Source: Porogramme epimiltina (Eukaryota > Basidiomycota > Agaricomycetes > Polyporales > Polyporaceae). Taken from it: 64,000 bases of DNA. Under the pieces are notes generated by a model. It saw only the letters and a list, made by a program, of their open reading frames with translations. It searched no databases and was not told where the DNA came from. A program made the translations under genes and the position numbers. The stretch is from positions 1 to 64,000 of the forward strand of contig FTLJ01000395.1 of assembly GCA_900155495.1 (NCBI GenBank). The letters are read 5' to 3'. Shown here piece by piece: positions 12,601-24,479 of this stretch. The number at the start of each line of letters is the position of its first letter. Within the stretch, counting starts at the first letter, position 1.

Positions 12601-13836
12601 TACTACATTCTGCTTCTTGACCGCCCACTTGGCCGCTGGGCACTCGAATATTGTGGAACGTAACGCGGATTACCGAACAATAGTTAACGGCTTGCACTTC
12701 CTGAAAGGCAAAACAATAGAGAGTCACCAGTAAGTAAAGTATTCTATCTCTTACCTATACACTGAACCCCGACCTCTTGACCTTGTAGCAACGTCATCTG
12801 GCTCGCAGATACAAATTATCGTATCGATCTAGACAACGATCGTGTTAGAGCTTTCGCTCAAATGGACGACTTTGACGCTCTTCTTGCTGCTGATCAAGTG
12901 CGTTGACCGTGTTCTGAACGAACACACTTCTGACGACCGAAATAGTTAAGACGGGCGATGGACGAGGAAGAAGTGTTCCATGGTTACCAGGAGGGCCCTT
13001 TGCTTTTCCGTCCCACTTATAAGTATGACCTCCACTCGGACAACTACGATACCGGGGAGAAGATGCGTATTCCCGCCTGGACAGGTGAGATCGGGTGTTT
13101 TCAAACGGTCATATCCACCACTCATTTGCTGGAACTGCAGATCGTGTCCTTTTCAAGGGCATGAACCTCGACCTCACTGTATATTCTCGGGCAGAGCTCA
13201 AGACGTCGGATCACCGTCCAGGTGCGTAGTGAGGTGGCGGCAAGTGCGAGCACCAAACACTCACCATCACTGTCGCACAGTGTTTGCACTGTTCCGAGCT
13301 GAAGTCCAGGTCATTGATCACGCCAAGCGCAACGCCATTCAAAAACATCTGTTGGAGAATATCACCAGTACCTCACCAGGCGAGAAGTTGGACGAGAAAC
13401 TGTCATCCCTCGCTTTCCACGCCCAGGACTCAGACCGTAAGCCTCTATGCCATGGTGGGCCCAATAAAGTGCTGACGCCTTGATAGTCCCACAGCCAAGC
13501 TCGGACCACACAGCGTGGTGGGATGATAATGGTAAGTTGTTCGATAGTGACCGGTGTACAATATCGCTGAAACCTCGTGGCAAAGATCATCCGAACGGTG
13601 TTGTCGTCCCCCTTCTCAGGAAAAGGAGCAAGCGCCCACAGAGCAGCACGAACCCCTTTGACTCATCCAGCGAGTCATCTCTATCGTCATCTCCTTCATC
13701 CTCAGAAGAAGAGCTATATCATGCCCTGCAAACTCCTATGTTGCCTGCGCAGCCAACGACCACACATCGAAGACCCGCCCCCCCACCGCCCATTCGAGTA
13801 AACAAGCCTGCGACACCGGACACAACTGAATCCTGA
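9622..13836 (+). CDS. Synaptojanin-type inositol polyphosphate 5-phosphatase with SAC domain
   Basis: Two-domain phosphoinositide phosphatase, counterpart of yeast Inp51/52/53 and animal synaptojanin, which clears PI(4,5)P2 and PI4P during endocytosis and at the trans-Golgi. It has many short exons. The N-terminal SAC domain ends with the catalytic RxNCxDCLDRTN signature, which is split by an intron (INCLDC before about 11311, LDRTN from about 11358). The 5-phosphatase domain starts at FVGTWNLNG (about 11900) and contains the family motifs around [34 protein letters not shown] and SDHRP. Both active sites look complete. The C-terminal tail is Ser- and Pro-rich and carries an NPFD tripeptide-type motif (about 13659), which could bind EH-domain endocytic proteins, plus a polyproline stretch for SH3 partners. 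Confidence 0.93.
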
Positions 13837-13969
13837 TGACCTATAGCATAGACCTAGGACCGAGCATGTATATTACATATAGCGACAGCACCCCACATGC
13901 CGTACGAAGCGCAATGCATGAGAGGTAGAAGAGTGGGGTACAGCGAGCGCACCGCACAGGATCCATGGA

Positions 13970-15807
13970 TCAGATCAGTCCCTGTTTCTTGAGGTCATCG
14001 TAAGTCTTGCGGTTGTAGACATTGCCCTCTTCATCCTCGAGCTCCTCCATTGTCTCCTGCTCGAAGATTTCGTTGCGGCCTTCTCGCTTGAGCTTTTCGG
14101 CAACTAAGATGCACAAATGCAGGAGATTAGGACTAGCTACGTCTGTGGGCTCGTAACTCACGTGCTAGGGCATCTTCGATACGGGTGATTTCATGGAAGT
14201 GCTTCGTGTTAGGCAAACCAAGTGCACGCATCCCAAATGCGTGCCTCGATTCCTGTTGGGCGCCGATTAGAGCAACGCAGCGTACCAGACATGAATTAAC
14301 TCACTTGAAAATGCCTGTCGAAATTCTTCCTTCCCATGTACACGTGGTCCGAACAAATTTCGCACCGATACTCCACACCCAATCCATGGAGCTTGTATAG
14401 CCAGTACGGAATTGGCTTACCATCCCAACCAAGAGGAAGCTTCAGAGGATTGTAGATGCGCTCCTCCTCCTCTTCCTCCTCCGCGTTCTCACCGTTTGCT
14501 GGTGCTTTGGCGGCTGGCGCAGGCTTTTTCGCTTGCTCTAGAAGCTCTTGCTCACGCTCACGGGCAGTAAGCGAGAACCTGCGCTCCACATTGGATTTGG
14601 TTTCGTTTAACGCCGGTACCAGGTCACGAAGGAGTTGTGTGCAAAGATAAGTAAGAAGAGCTGCAGTCCGATGTTTGTCGTTCGTAGACTTGGATGACTC
14701 GTCATGACCGTTAGAATTCGAACCATTAGCGGGAGGACCATTAGGGTTAGCAGGTGGTGCGTCGGAGGTGGCCTGCTTTTGCGCAGCCTTGATGTGCTTC
14801 TTGGAGCTAAGGTGAGCGTCGTATACAGTCTGCTTCGAGTACATTTTCTGACCTAGTGGTAGAGATCACTGACTGCACGGAGACAAACGAAGTAGCATCT
14901 ACTCACAAGCAGCACACCAAATGCCACCATCTCCAGCGTCGTTGGCAGGGGCCTTCATCCGCGAATCCTCCCACTCCTCCATAGCTTCTGATCCCCATAT
15001 CACGTTAAATTGGACTTCCGCTTCGCGTTCTTGCGACTCGACGTCGGTTAATGGCTGCGAACGCTTCATGAACGACACGAGATACGCATGAAGAGCACGG
15101 ATATACCTGCGTGGAAGTGTCGGTGAGCTTACTCAAACAAACAGAGGGCGGACTTACAGCTCATAATCTCTATGAAGGCGGCACTCTTTAGGCAGCTCGG
15201 AGTGTACAGTTTCTGACTGGGCGGCAAGAAGAAGGTCGAGATACTGCAAGTAAGCAGGTCGCTTGCCGACATGCTTGAGATTGTTGTATGTCGTATGATT
15301 AGCGTACAGGTCAAGATATTTGCCGTAACCCTCTTCGCCAGAAAATAACAAGGCGATTGCTGGACGGGGTCTATGTAAGAGGGTTGGCCATGCCATGAGG
15401 TAGAGAGACGCACGGTCATCCTGCTCGAATTCCTCATCCTCTAATTCTTCCGTTTCGTCCAGAAAAGCCGCCAACTCAAGTTCGAATCCGCCGACAGCGG
15501 CATCCGGGTATTTGGTATGATGCTCTTGAATCTTTCCGAGACGAGAGTAGAATGCTGAAAGGTCGTCTTGTCGAGCGGGCGCTGATAGGAACTCAACTTC
15601 GGTACTCCGAGTCTCCTCATCTTCGTACAAGTTATTGAGCGCAACCACGCGCGAATGTATGCGGTCAAGGAGCTGAGAGGCCTTGTGCTCGTTTTGTAGA
15701 CGGACTTGGTGGGCTGGCTGGGGCTTTGAGAGGGTAGTGTAGAGCGCACGTTCAAGGTGCTCAATCTCCTCATGTGTTTGTCGTTGGATCTCGATGATGG
15801 AGTCCAT
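13970..15807 (-). CDS. SF3A3: Splicing factor 3A subunit 3 (SF3a60/Prp9)
   Basis: U2 snRNP component needed for prespliceosome assembly. The SF3a60/Prp9 landmarks are present in order: the N-terminal helical region starting [19 protein letters not shown], a central acidic stretch, a first zinc-finger segment (IWCAAC...[14 protein letters not shown]), and the C-terminal U1-like C2H2 finger [19 protein letters not shown] followed by the conserved tail ending [10 protein letters not shown]. There are at least five exons. The ATG at 15807 opens with the family N-terminus, although the frame is open further upstream. An alanine/acidic linker (14450-14530) is an insertion relative to yeast. It is transcribed divergently from the eIF4A-III gene, 171 bp away. 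Confidence 0.95.
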
Positions 15808-15978
15808 GGCGCAACAGAAGTAAAGAGTACACGAGAGAGGCGGGGCGGGTGAGGACGAAAATAAGGACAAGAGGCTCGAAGAGCTCGAGCAGCCGGCGCC
15901 TGTCGCTGACGTCCAGCGAGAGCGTTCAAGAATTTGAACTCCGCCCTTGCTCTCTCCCCTCCACATCCTCCTCCCAGT
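15808..15978. promoter_or_regulatory. 171 bp bidirectional promoter, SF3A3 / eIF4A-III
   Basis: Start codons of two splicing-related genes are 171 bp apart in head-to-head orientation. The interval has a TGACGTC (CRE/ATF-type palindrome) at about 15907-15913 and no TATA box, typical of a housekeeping bidirectional promoter. Shared regulation is inferred. Confidence 0.55.
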
Positions 15979-17595
<1,617 letters not shown>

Positions 17596-17987
17596 GATGT
17601 CCCTTGCTATGTATACGTTGTATCTGTACAATAATCATGTCGGGAAGTTCTCCTTTATTCTCCTTGTGATGCTTGCAATGATATTCTCGAGTTTGCCCAT
17701 TGCAGCTGCTGTGTTGCCTTGTTCCTGTCGAGCGATGTCCTTTATCTGGGCTGTTCTCGAGGTTGCGAAGCCTCGGCACATGCCTCGATCGCCCTGTCAC
17801 GATTGTGACGACGCGGTGTGACAGTCACGTGCCACTCGCGACGCGAGCCCGGACCTCGACGCGTGGCGCGGTTTGCTTTCCAACGCCCATCATAAATACC
17901 CCCCCACCCCTATCTTTAGCCCCCCGGTTTACCACAAGCCACACCCTACCTCGCTTCAAGCACTAGCACTCGACATTGCATCGCACC
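17596..17987 (+). promoter_or_regulatory. Promoter with MCB-type ACGCGT element upstream of the KEN-box gene
   Basis: The second half of this 392 bp gap holds CACGTG (about 17826-17831), a cluster of CGACGCG repeats, an exact ACGCGT (17859-17864, the MluI cell-cycle box bound by MBF in yeasts) and a TATA-like CATAAATA (about 17890) some 95 bp before the ATG. The first half is the 3' UTR of the eIF4A-III gene. Confidence 0.5.
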
Positions 17988-19028
17988 ATGCCTTCCTGCT
18001 CCCGCCCAGGTCCTCTACAGCCTTACGATATCAGCCTTTTCGTTCCGGCCGGACCTCCAGGGACTCCCAGCGGCTCGCGACCCAACAAACGCCCCCATTC
18101 GCCATCTGTTGGATCGTTCGGCGTTCCTGCCAAACGTCGCCTGAAAGCTGCGGAGGGGACTCAGACACCCAAGTTCGTCAAGAGTCCGCTCTCGGGATCC
18201 AGCTCAAGTGGAAGGTTCGCTCCCGCACATTTCCACGCGTTGCTCCAGGGGCCGGACAGCCCAGCCAAAAGGCTCAACTTCGGCTCGTCAGAGGCATCTG
18301 ACTCGACTGCTTGCGAGGCTCCACTACGGTCCCTCAGTGGTGGAGGCGGTGGGTCTGGGACCCCGCGGAGGAGCCCCAAGCGGCCGTCGCAAACTCGACT
18401 GCGCCGCTCACCCCGTCTGTCTACCCGTAGCCCTGGTTCTTCCTCTGGGAGTCCCAGACAACTTTCTGATGGACAGACGGGCGCAGACGATGTCGACGCC
18501 GCTGCCCGCGTAGCCCCGGCCACTCCCATGTTCATCCCCCGAGTGGTCACCCCTCCCGATCCTCAATCTGTTCATTACCCGGGTTTCGTGATCTTTCAAG
18601 ACCCCCACATCATGGTTCCGTCTACGTCCCAGTTTCCTGCGGACTTCGTTTCCGACTCCGAGCAAGAACCTGACAAGGAGAACCGCGCTCCGCGGTGCAA
18701 GTCTTCGAAAAAGTCTTCAACCCTTGTTGTTCCCTCGGACGCTGCATGGGAAAAGACTGGACTATCTTCCCCCTCCAAGAAGAGTAGTTACAAAACGCTC
18801 GTTCCCTCGTCCCCCCACCCAAAGCATGTCAAGGACTACTTGATGACTCCGCGCACCACGCTCTCTGCCAAAGACCATGGGACACACTTTCCCGTGAGTC
18901 CAGCTACGACTCTCGTAGGCGCGACCCCCAATCGAACCCCGCTTGGGAAAGAGGAGAGGAAGAAGATGCGCCTCGCGATGGAGGAGGAAGCGGATGATGT
19001 TGAGGGCGATGACGAGTTGGTTCTTTAA
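17988..19028 (+). CDS. Unidentified SP/TP-rich protein with KEN box and cyclin-docking motif
   Basis: Single-exon ORF of 346 residues, unusual in this intron-dense window. I do not recognise the family. The protein is Ser/Pro/Arg-rich and predicted disordered, with more than 15 SP or TP sites, several in full CDK form (SPAKR, TPRRSPKR, SPSKK). Residues about 93-97 read KRLNF, matching the RxL (Cy) docking motif for cyclins. At about residue 230, DKENRAP is a textbook KEN box for APC/C-Cdh1. The tail is acidic (EEEADDVEGDDELVL). Together these suggest a CDK-phosphorylated, APC/C-degraded cell-cycle protein. The ACGCGT upstream fits G1/S expression. The start ATG 17988 is the first in frame after the TATA-like element. 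Function beyond this is not assignable. Confidence 0.75.
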   Translation: MPSCSRPGPLQPYDISLFVPAGPPGTPSGSRPNKRPHSPSVGSFGVPAKRRLKAAEGTQTPKFVKSPLSGSSSSGRFAPAHFHALLQGPDSPAKRLNFGSSEASDSTACEAPLRSLSGGGGGSGTPRRSPKRPSQTRLRRSPRLSTRSPGSSSGSPRQLSDGQTGADDVDAAARVAPATPMFIPRVVTPPDPQSVHYPGFVIFQDPHIMVPSTSQFPADFVSDSEQEPDKENRAPRCKSSKKSSTLVVPSDAAWEKTGLSSPSKKSSYKTLVPSSPHPKHVKDYLMTPRTTLSAKDHGTHFPVSPATTLVGATPNRTPLGKEERKKMRLAMEEEADDVEGDDELVL

Positions 19029-19501
19029 ACACGTCTTCGTATGTCACCTCCCCGGATTCTTCATGTTTGACCTTGGCTCCCCCCTCGTTTCCTGATCCAC
19101 CCCTCGCAAGCTTTCATTTAATGCTTGATCTTCGTCTTTACATTCTACCCCATACGATACCGCTTCCACCCACGCAACTACTTTGCTACCCCCTTATGCA
19201 TCATGTATCACTTACTACGCACCCGTACGGCTATCTCCGTTCATCTGCACACTACCCTAGTCCCAGTTGTTCGAGCTCGTCTCTGCGTAGCTTTCATGGA
19301 TTTGTATATCCTCGTAGGGATCGATGTGTGCTCCGGAATTACCGTTATGTGGCACTTCGGCCACAGACGCGTTATTTGGCATTGTTGACGTGGACGTATG
19401 ACGTGTCTCCTCCTATCCAGTCACGCGTGAGTTCGGTTTCACCGTTTCGGCCTTTCCGCGCTATTCATCCCTCTCAGCCCTTACGTCTTTCTCCAACCGA
19501 C
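19029..19501 (+). other. Intergenic region upstream of LCL2
   Basis: Pyrimidine-rich 473 bp containing the 3' UTR of the KEN-box gene and the promoter of LCL2. An ACGCGT occurs near 19421. A long open frame crosses this region and LCL2 in the wrong frame. It has no protein-like composition and I treat it as spurious. Confidence 0.4.
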
Positions 19502-20019
19502 ATGCTCTTCCAAAGTCTTTTCTTCTGCCTGGCATGGAGCATTACGATAGTCCATGGTCAATTCGGGTTCTTTGACCAAATGTTTGGCGGGCACCAGCAA
19601 CAACAGCAGAGACCTGCTGGGGGGATGGCTCAATGGCAAGCGCACTCTGATGCAGGTGCGTGCGAGGGCATCATTATTCTTCAGACGCACTGGGGATGGG
19701 GTTTAGAGGACCCTCTGGTCTGGGCGTGTGACCAGAGACTCGCAGAATTAGAGAGCCCCAAGATTATCCTAAAACCCCGGTGCATAGCTGACGCCTGTGC
19801 ATGTGGACTGACATGGTTCGGCCCACAGTGCCTTGTTCAAACTACCTTTGCCCAGACACTCTTGTCTGTGTTGCTCAGCCGTCTGAGTGCCCCTGTCCTG
19901 ATGCTCAAGATGTCAAGTGCCTTGTTTCGGACGCGCAGGACCATGGTGCCTCGACGGTGTTGTGCGTACGAGGGCAGGATGAATGCGCGGATGTACAGCG
20001 GCTGTCGAAGAGGATATGA
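19502..20019 (+). CDS. LCL2: LCL2 (long chronological lifespan protein 2), secreted/ER
   Basis: Small fungal secretory-pathway protein, linked to lifespan and ER function in yeast. Two exons (19502-19655, 19829-20019) encode 114 residues. The N-terminus is a signal peptide (MLFQSLFFCLAWSITIVHG) followed by FGFFDQMFGG and a Gln run. The second exon carries the six-cysteine family block beginning VPCSNYLCPDTLVCV and ending near CADVQRL. The intron is 173 nt, about three times the local norm, with GTGCGT and CCCACAG ends. The phase is correct and the split falls at the same A/V junction expected for the family block. Confidence 0.88.
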
Positions 20020-20167
20020 GGATCTGTGGCATAGGTCCGTGCTATACCTTAGGTGCCCGGCCCTAGATGAAATTTTTATATTCTCGTTATTGTCAGATAC
20101 GGACGTCTGCTGTGTTTCTAATCTATCCACGAGCTTTCATCCGTCTCGCTCTTCCGATGTCTTAAGC

Positions 20168-21290
20168 TCAAACCTTCACTCGAAGATCTGTTCCCCCTTC
20201 ATCCTCCGGCTTGACCGGGGCTGTCTTCAGACCGCCCCCCTCGGCAGGGCCTCTGCTGCTACCCGAGTTGCCACCCTTCCTAATTCCACCCATGGGATCT
20301 TGAGACACCAGAAGCACATTATCCCTCCAGCCGCGCGTCATGACCTCCAATTGATGGAGGCGTCTTAGCTCACCCCAACCGCCTGCTTCACTCCAAACGG
20401 CGATGTAATGATACCTAATGGGTATGTCTCTAGCAATGACATTAGGGGGTCTATCAGAAGGACTGACATGTCGGTTTAGGGATCGTCTGATAGCCTGAAC
20501 GAGTATGGTCCGAGAAAATAGGCGTATGCGATCTAGACAGCTTCAGAACTCTCTACAAACTCAAATCCAACTTCGGCGGTCGGGGCCATGTTGTCAGGTA
20601 CGTCCTCAAATGTTTGTTGGAGCAATTGAATGGGGGAGGGGCGCCCACGCATGGCAGATCAGCGTCTCGCCATCGTTCCTGGCGGACGTCAGGGCCCACA
20701 ATTGGCTCACAAGCGACAGCCTGTTAGTGCCGCTGAACACAAATCAGGGTCGTCTGCGCTGCTAAGACGGTACCAATGTGTGTTGTTTTCAATATCTTCA
20801 GGTTCGTTGCCTGGCCCTTCTCATTTATTGTGGCCATCGCTGGAGGAAGATAATGATGTGTGCTGCGTGCTAACCATAATCCTCCCGACCTCACCAGATT
20901 CATTGTGTCCGATCGAATACCGCGGACGAAGAAACTCCGCGTAGCAGTTCGGGCCCGATCCCGGTTCTAGCTTTCTATGCCAAAGCTTGGGTGCGCAATA
21001 CTTTCCAGTCTCGTCCAACATAGATAGAAACTACGGAGGCGCTCAATATACACAAATTCTGCATCTCACACCGTCCAACCTTTGGTGTCCGATGCCTCCG
21101 GCGTCTCTCGGCCAGTCAGAGACCGCGTTAACCTGGCCTCCCATGACGCTAATGCTGACCACCGACGCATTCGAGCCGCTGGCGAGAAGGGTGATGTCAC
21201 AGCGAGCTGTCAAGTTTAACGGCAGTCCATCAACTATACCAAAGGGGGTGTGGGCAACGACCTAACAAATTTTTGTGTCAGTCCCAGATA
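20168..21290 (-). CDS. Unrecognised multi-exon gene on the minus strand
   Basis: The clearest part is a terminal exon at 20168-20532 following a CTGTCTAG acceptor. It is open for about 120 codons with protein-like composition (RDIPIRYHYIAVWSEAGGWG, TRGWRDNVLLVSQDPMGG) and a Gly/Lys-rich tail. Upstream on the same strand a second segment (about 21272 down to 21079) reads HTPFGIVDGLPLNLT... SNASVVSISVMGG, flanked by a GTTAG acceptor and a GTGTGAG donor, and continues into ...YVGRDWK after the next acceptor. I could not join the intervening exons (20540-20990) or find the start, which may lie beyond 21290. No family recognised. A frame of about 100 codons on the opposite strand (21275-21580) is less convincing. 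Confidence 0.45.
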
Positions 21291-21942
21291 TGAAATCCGA
21301 AAATACTACGCGACCGGAAGGTGTGGTTATCCTACCAGGACTCACCGAGCTGGCCGACTATGAATTAACTCGTTACGAGGTGAGAAAGACGGAACGGTGG
21401 ACCGCCGTCATCCTCGTGGTGCAACAGGGTGGACATTTTGAGGCGCTCCGTTATGACACGCTTCGTGGGGAACACGAGCCTGTTCGTGACCCACTGATTC
21501 TTAGTATGTCCCTCCTGAGAAGGAGGATACCAGGAGAAAGCGTCCATTACTTACCTGGCTCTCTGTGCACCCTTCCGTAACGCTTTCAGGATGCAAGCGG
21601 ACATTCGGGGTCTATACGGGGAGGTACTCTGCTTACTATTCACTTTGATGTTTCGAAGGTGATGCAGGAAAGCGTTGCCCTCGGTGATGATTCGCGGTTT
21701 CGATGGATGATATAGATACCCTTACTGCCTCACGTAACCAGGCTTCAACGCACTGGATGAACAAAAACCGGGAGCCGGACTCCCATGCGCAGCCACTTCC
21801 GGGATCGCGATCACACGGCTCCCCGTCTTGAAGATCCTCGCGGAGTGCCAAGAGAGGACAACGCACGTATAAAGGACAAGCGACCATGCTCACGGAGCGG
21901 TTTGGACGACTAGCGAAGCCCTCCCCTCGTTGACGCTTCACG

Positions 21943-22931
21943 ATGCTCGTTAAGCTCTCCATAGCCGTCGCGCTCGCGGTTACGTATGTTTCCGCTCAAA
22001 GCTCAACTAACGTGACCATTGCGTCGGTCACCCAAGCGTTCGAAACTGCTGGTATTGTGCCAGATGGTATGTGCAATTCACTGTCATACTGGTCGATAGA
22101 AACGATATCCACCGTTTGCCAGTGTTGTCGACGTTCAGCCCGGTCGGCCTCCTGGATGTTGTCTTTCTTGATAACACGACCAACACGTCTGTGAATGTAA
22201 CTCCTGGAATGAACTTGACGAGAGAGCGTGAGTTATCAGTCTACCTGCTGCAATCCCCTGGAGCTCATCGGATTTTTCGGTGCATAGAGAACGCACTGCG
22301 GCCGACCGTGTCGTTCCAAAGTGATACGACGACCCTTGGTCAACAAACCTTCGTCCTTGCGATGGTCGACCCCGATGCACCTACCCCCCAAAACCCGACC
22401 GCGGCCCAGATCCGCCATCTTCTTGCTCCCAACATGACGCTGAACGGGAGCCTTGCGGACGGTGCAGTTCTCGTGAATAACACCCCTGCTATCTCCAATT
22501 TCCTTCGCCCAACTCCCCCTGCGGGGTCTGACCCTCACCGGTGAGCCTCACTTTCAGCGTTCTCACACACGTGTGAAGATTAACACTGTTTTCCCTCCGT
22601 CGCCGCGCGGTCGCGAAGCTACATCCTCCTGCTTTTCGTGCAGCCGGACAACTTCACTCAGGTCGCCCCGGCATTCGTTAATTCGTCGACGGCCATCAGC
22701 AACTTCAATATATCTCTTTTCGCCTCCGAAGTCGGTCTGGGTGACCCCGTCGCCGGCAATTTCTTCTTCACGGGTCCAGATGCGAGTTCGGTTGCGTCCT
22801 CAAGTTCGTCGGCTGCCTCGTCTTCGAGCACGAACTCGACTGGGAACACATCGGGAGCGCTAGGAAAGTCTGAAAAAAACTGGATCACAATGGTGGGGCT
22901 GACCGCGATGCTAGGCGCCCTTCTACTGTGA
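21943..22931 (+). CDS. Secreted, probably GPI-anchored PEBP-like protein
   Basis: Phosphatidylethanolamine-binding protein fold. Signal peptide MLVKLSIAVALAVTYVSA, then a region with many N-glycosylation sites (NVT, NTT, NTS, NMT, NGS). The PEBP ligand motif is present as MVDPDAPTPQNP in the third exon, and the HRY motif is split by an intron near 22541-22627. The C-terminus is a Ser/Ala-rich stretch followed by a hydrophobic tail (MVGLTAMLGALLL), the arrangement of a GPI anchor signal. Four exons. A TATA box (GTATAAAGG at about 21867) sits 75 bp before the ATG. Such secreted fungal PEBPs are common, but their ligand is not known. Homology to PEBP is solid; the anchor is inferred. Confidence 0.85.
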
Positions 22932-23245
22932 AAGCTGGGTTGAGGACTTTCATGTGCTGATTGCTTATCTGTACAACACGTATTTACGAAACACATTGCA
23001 ATGAATGTTTGTACGGAATCTGCGAACCATGTTGGTAAAATGTCTTATTGTGGTGTTGTGCGTCGAAGAGCTCTGTTCCAAATGCTGCATGAGGGCGGGA
23101 GACAACATGAGCGCCGTAGCGTTGGCGGCCTCGGGCGCGTGTTCCACCTCTCTCCCAGTCCTCCACCATGGCCATGCAAAGACCAACAGCAAGTGCCCAT
23201 TTCTCCCTCACAACGATCCCCCACATTGACCACGCTCGCTCGTAG

Positions 23246-23656
23246 TCGAAGCTTCCCCCGGGAGCGAACCGGATATTGTTCGTGAAGAACCTCAATTACC
23301 AGATAACCGGAGAGGACTTGTACGACTTGTTTGGACGGTATGGGAGCATTCGTCAGATTCGGATTGGGAATGAAGCAAAAACAAAAGGAACTGCGTTTGT
23401 GGTTTTCGATGATGTGATGGATGTGAGTACCCAACATCTTTGACTCTTAGAACGAGCCCTAACGAAGAGCCATTTGGGAAAGGCTAAAAACGCACTTGAC
23501 CATCTGAACGGTTTCCACTTACAAGAACGGTATATTGTCGTTCTCTATCATATGCCTGCCAAACAGGATGCTGCGGCAGCAAAAGCGGAACTGGCTAGGA
23601 GAGAGGAGGAGCTTGCGCAACTCAAGATGAAGCATGACATCAAGGATGAGGATTGA
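23246..23656 (+). CDS. SF3B6: SF3b subunit 6 (p14/SAP14a), 5' end unresolved
   Basis: Small RRM protein of the U2 snRNP SF3b complex that sits at the branch-point adenosine. The two visible exons (23246-23422, 23483-23656) contain RNP2 (ILFVKNL) and RNP1 (TKGTAFVVF) and the family C-terminus DAKNALDHLNGF...ERYIVVLY. A helical Lys/Glu tail (REEELAQLKMKHDIKDED) follows. The exon at 23246 starts after a TCGTAG acceptor. The initiator ATG must lie in a very short upstream exon, probably within 23100-23200, that I could not fix. The internal intron ends in AAAG rather than CAG/TAG; conservation on both sides supports this junction. Confidence 0.88.
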
Positions 23657-24479
23657 GGTGTCACTTGTGCGTACTATCCGTGCCCCTCTCTTTGCTATTT
23701 CTCATCCTCGTATGCAGTACCTTTGCGCACTGTACTATCTATGTATTATCACGCTTTCGACGCTATTTATCTCCTTCCGTTTGCCTAGCACAGTCCCCAC
23801 GCCTATATCAAGAATGGCCATCCGGATGCGTTTATTGTCAAGAAATCTCTACTATCCGACCTCTCTGCACCGCAATTACATCATACAATACATTCGCAAG
23901 TGGGCTCTAGGGTCTAGAGGTTCGGGGAGGCTATCGACCTTAGCCCCGCTGGCAGCCAGGGCACTGCGCGTCCACGTGCTCCGCTGGGGGACCATTTTGT
24001 TAAGGTGCCGCGTATCTAGATGCAACACACAGCACTTACTAAACTGCTCCGGAGCCTGGCGGCTATGCAGATGGGATGGTCAGTGGTATTCGGGACGTTT
24101 AGAAATAACAAATCATCACTCACTAGTGCCAACAGCTTCTCTTGCAGGCTTCGCCAGTGCACCCGCGCGGATGGTACGCGCTAAAAATGCATTTGGCGGA
24201 GTCGCAATGGATCTTTGCATGCCGGTAAGTCATGGAATCCCAAGAAAGCAAACATGTTTTCGACATACGGTGACGTCCGGGTGCGTGCGAGCGTGGCCGC
24301 ACCTGTAAAATGAACAAACCCATCTGTACGTGCCACTGTCTTAATTAGCAGTGAAGCAAACCTCTTGTAAACGGTCCTGATCCTGCCAAATACAGCTTTA
24401 GTCAAGCATTGTACTCGAGATGTATGGCCGACAAGCACGAACTGGCGTAAACGGCACATTCCGAGGTGTGTAGGAAGGG
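23657..24479. other. Intergenic, nothing recognised
   Basis: Short open frames on both strands without splice continuity or known motifs. It includes the 3' UTR of SF3B6. Confidence 0.35.

Noticed and set aside
19067..20368. 433-codon open frame on the plus strand
   Set aside because: It runs in the wrong frame through the two LCL2 exons and antisense to the terminal exon of another gene. Its translation is low-quality (His/Tyr/Ser-rich, no domain).
21275..21580. Plus-strand frame of about 100 codons (ELTRYEVRKTERWTAVILV...)
   Set aside because: Composition is plausible, but there is no start context or splice partner, and minus-strand exon signals abut it. Left unassigned.
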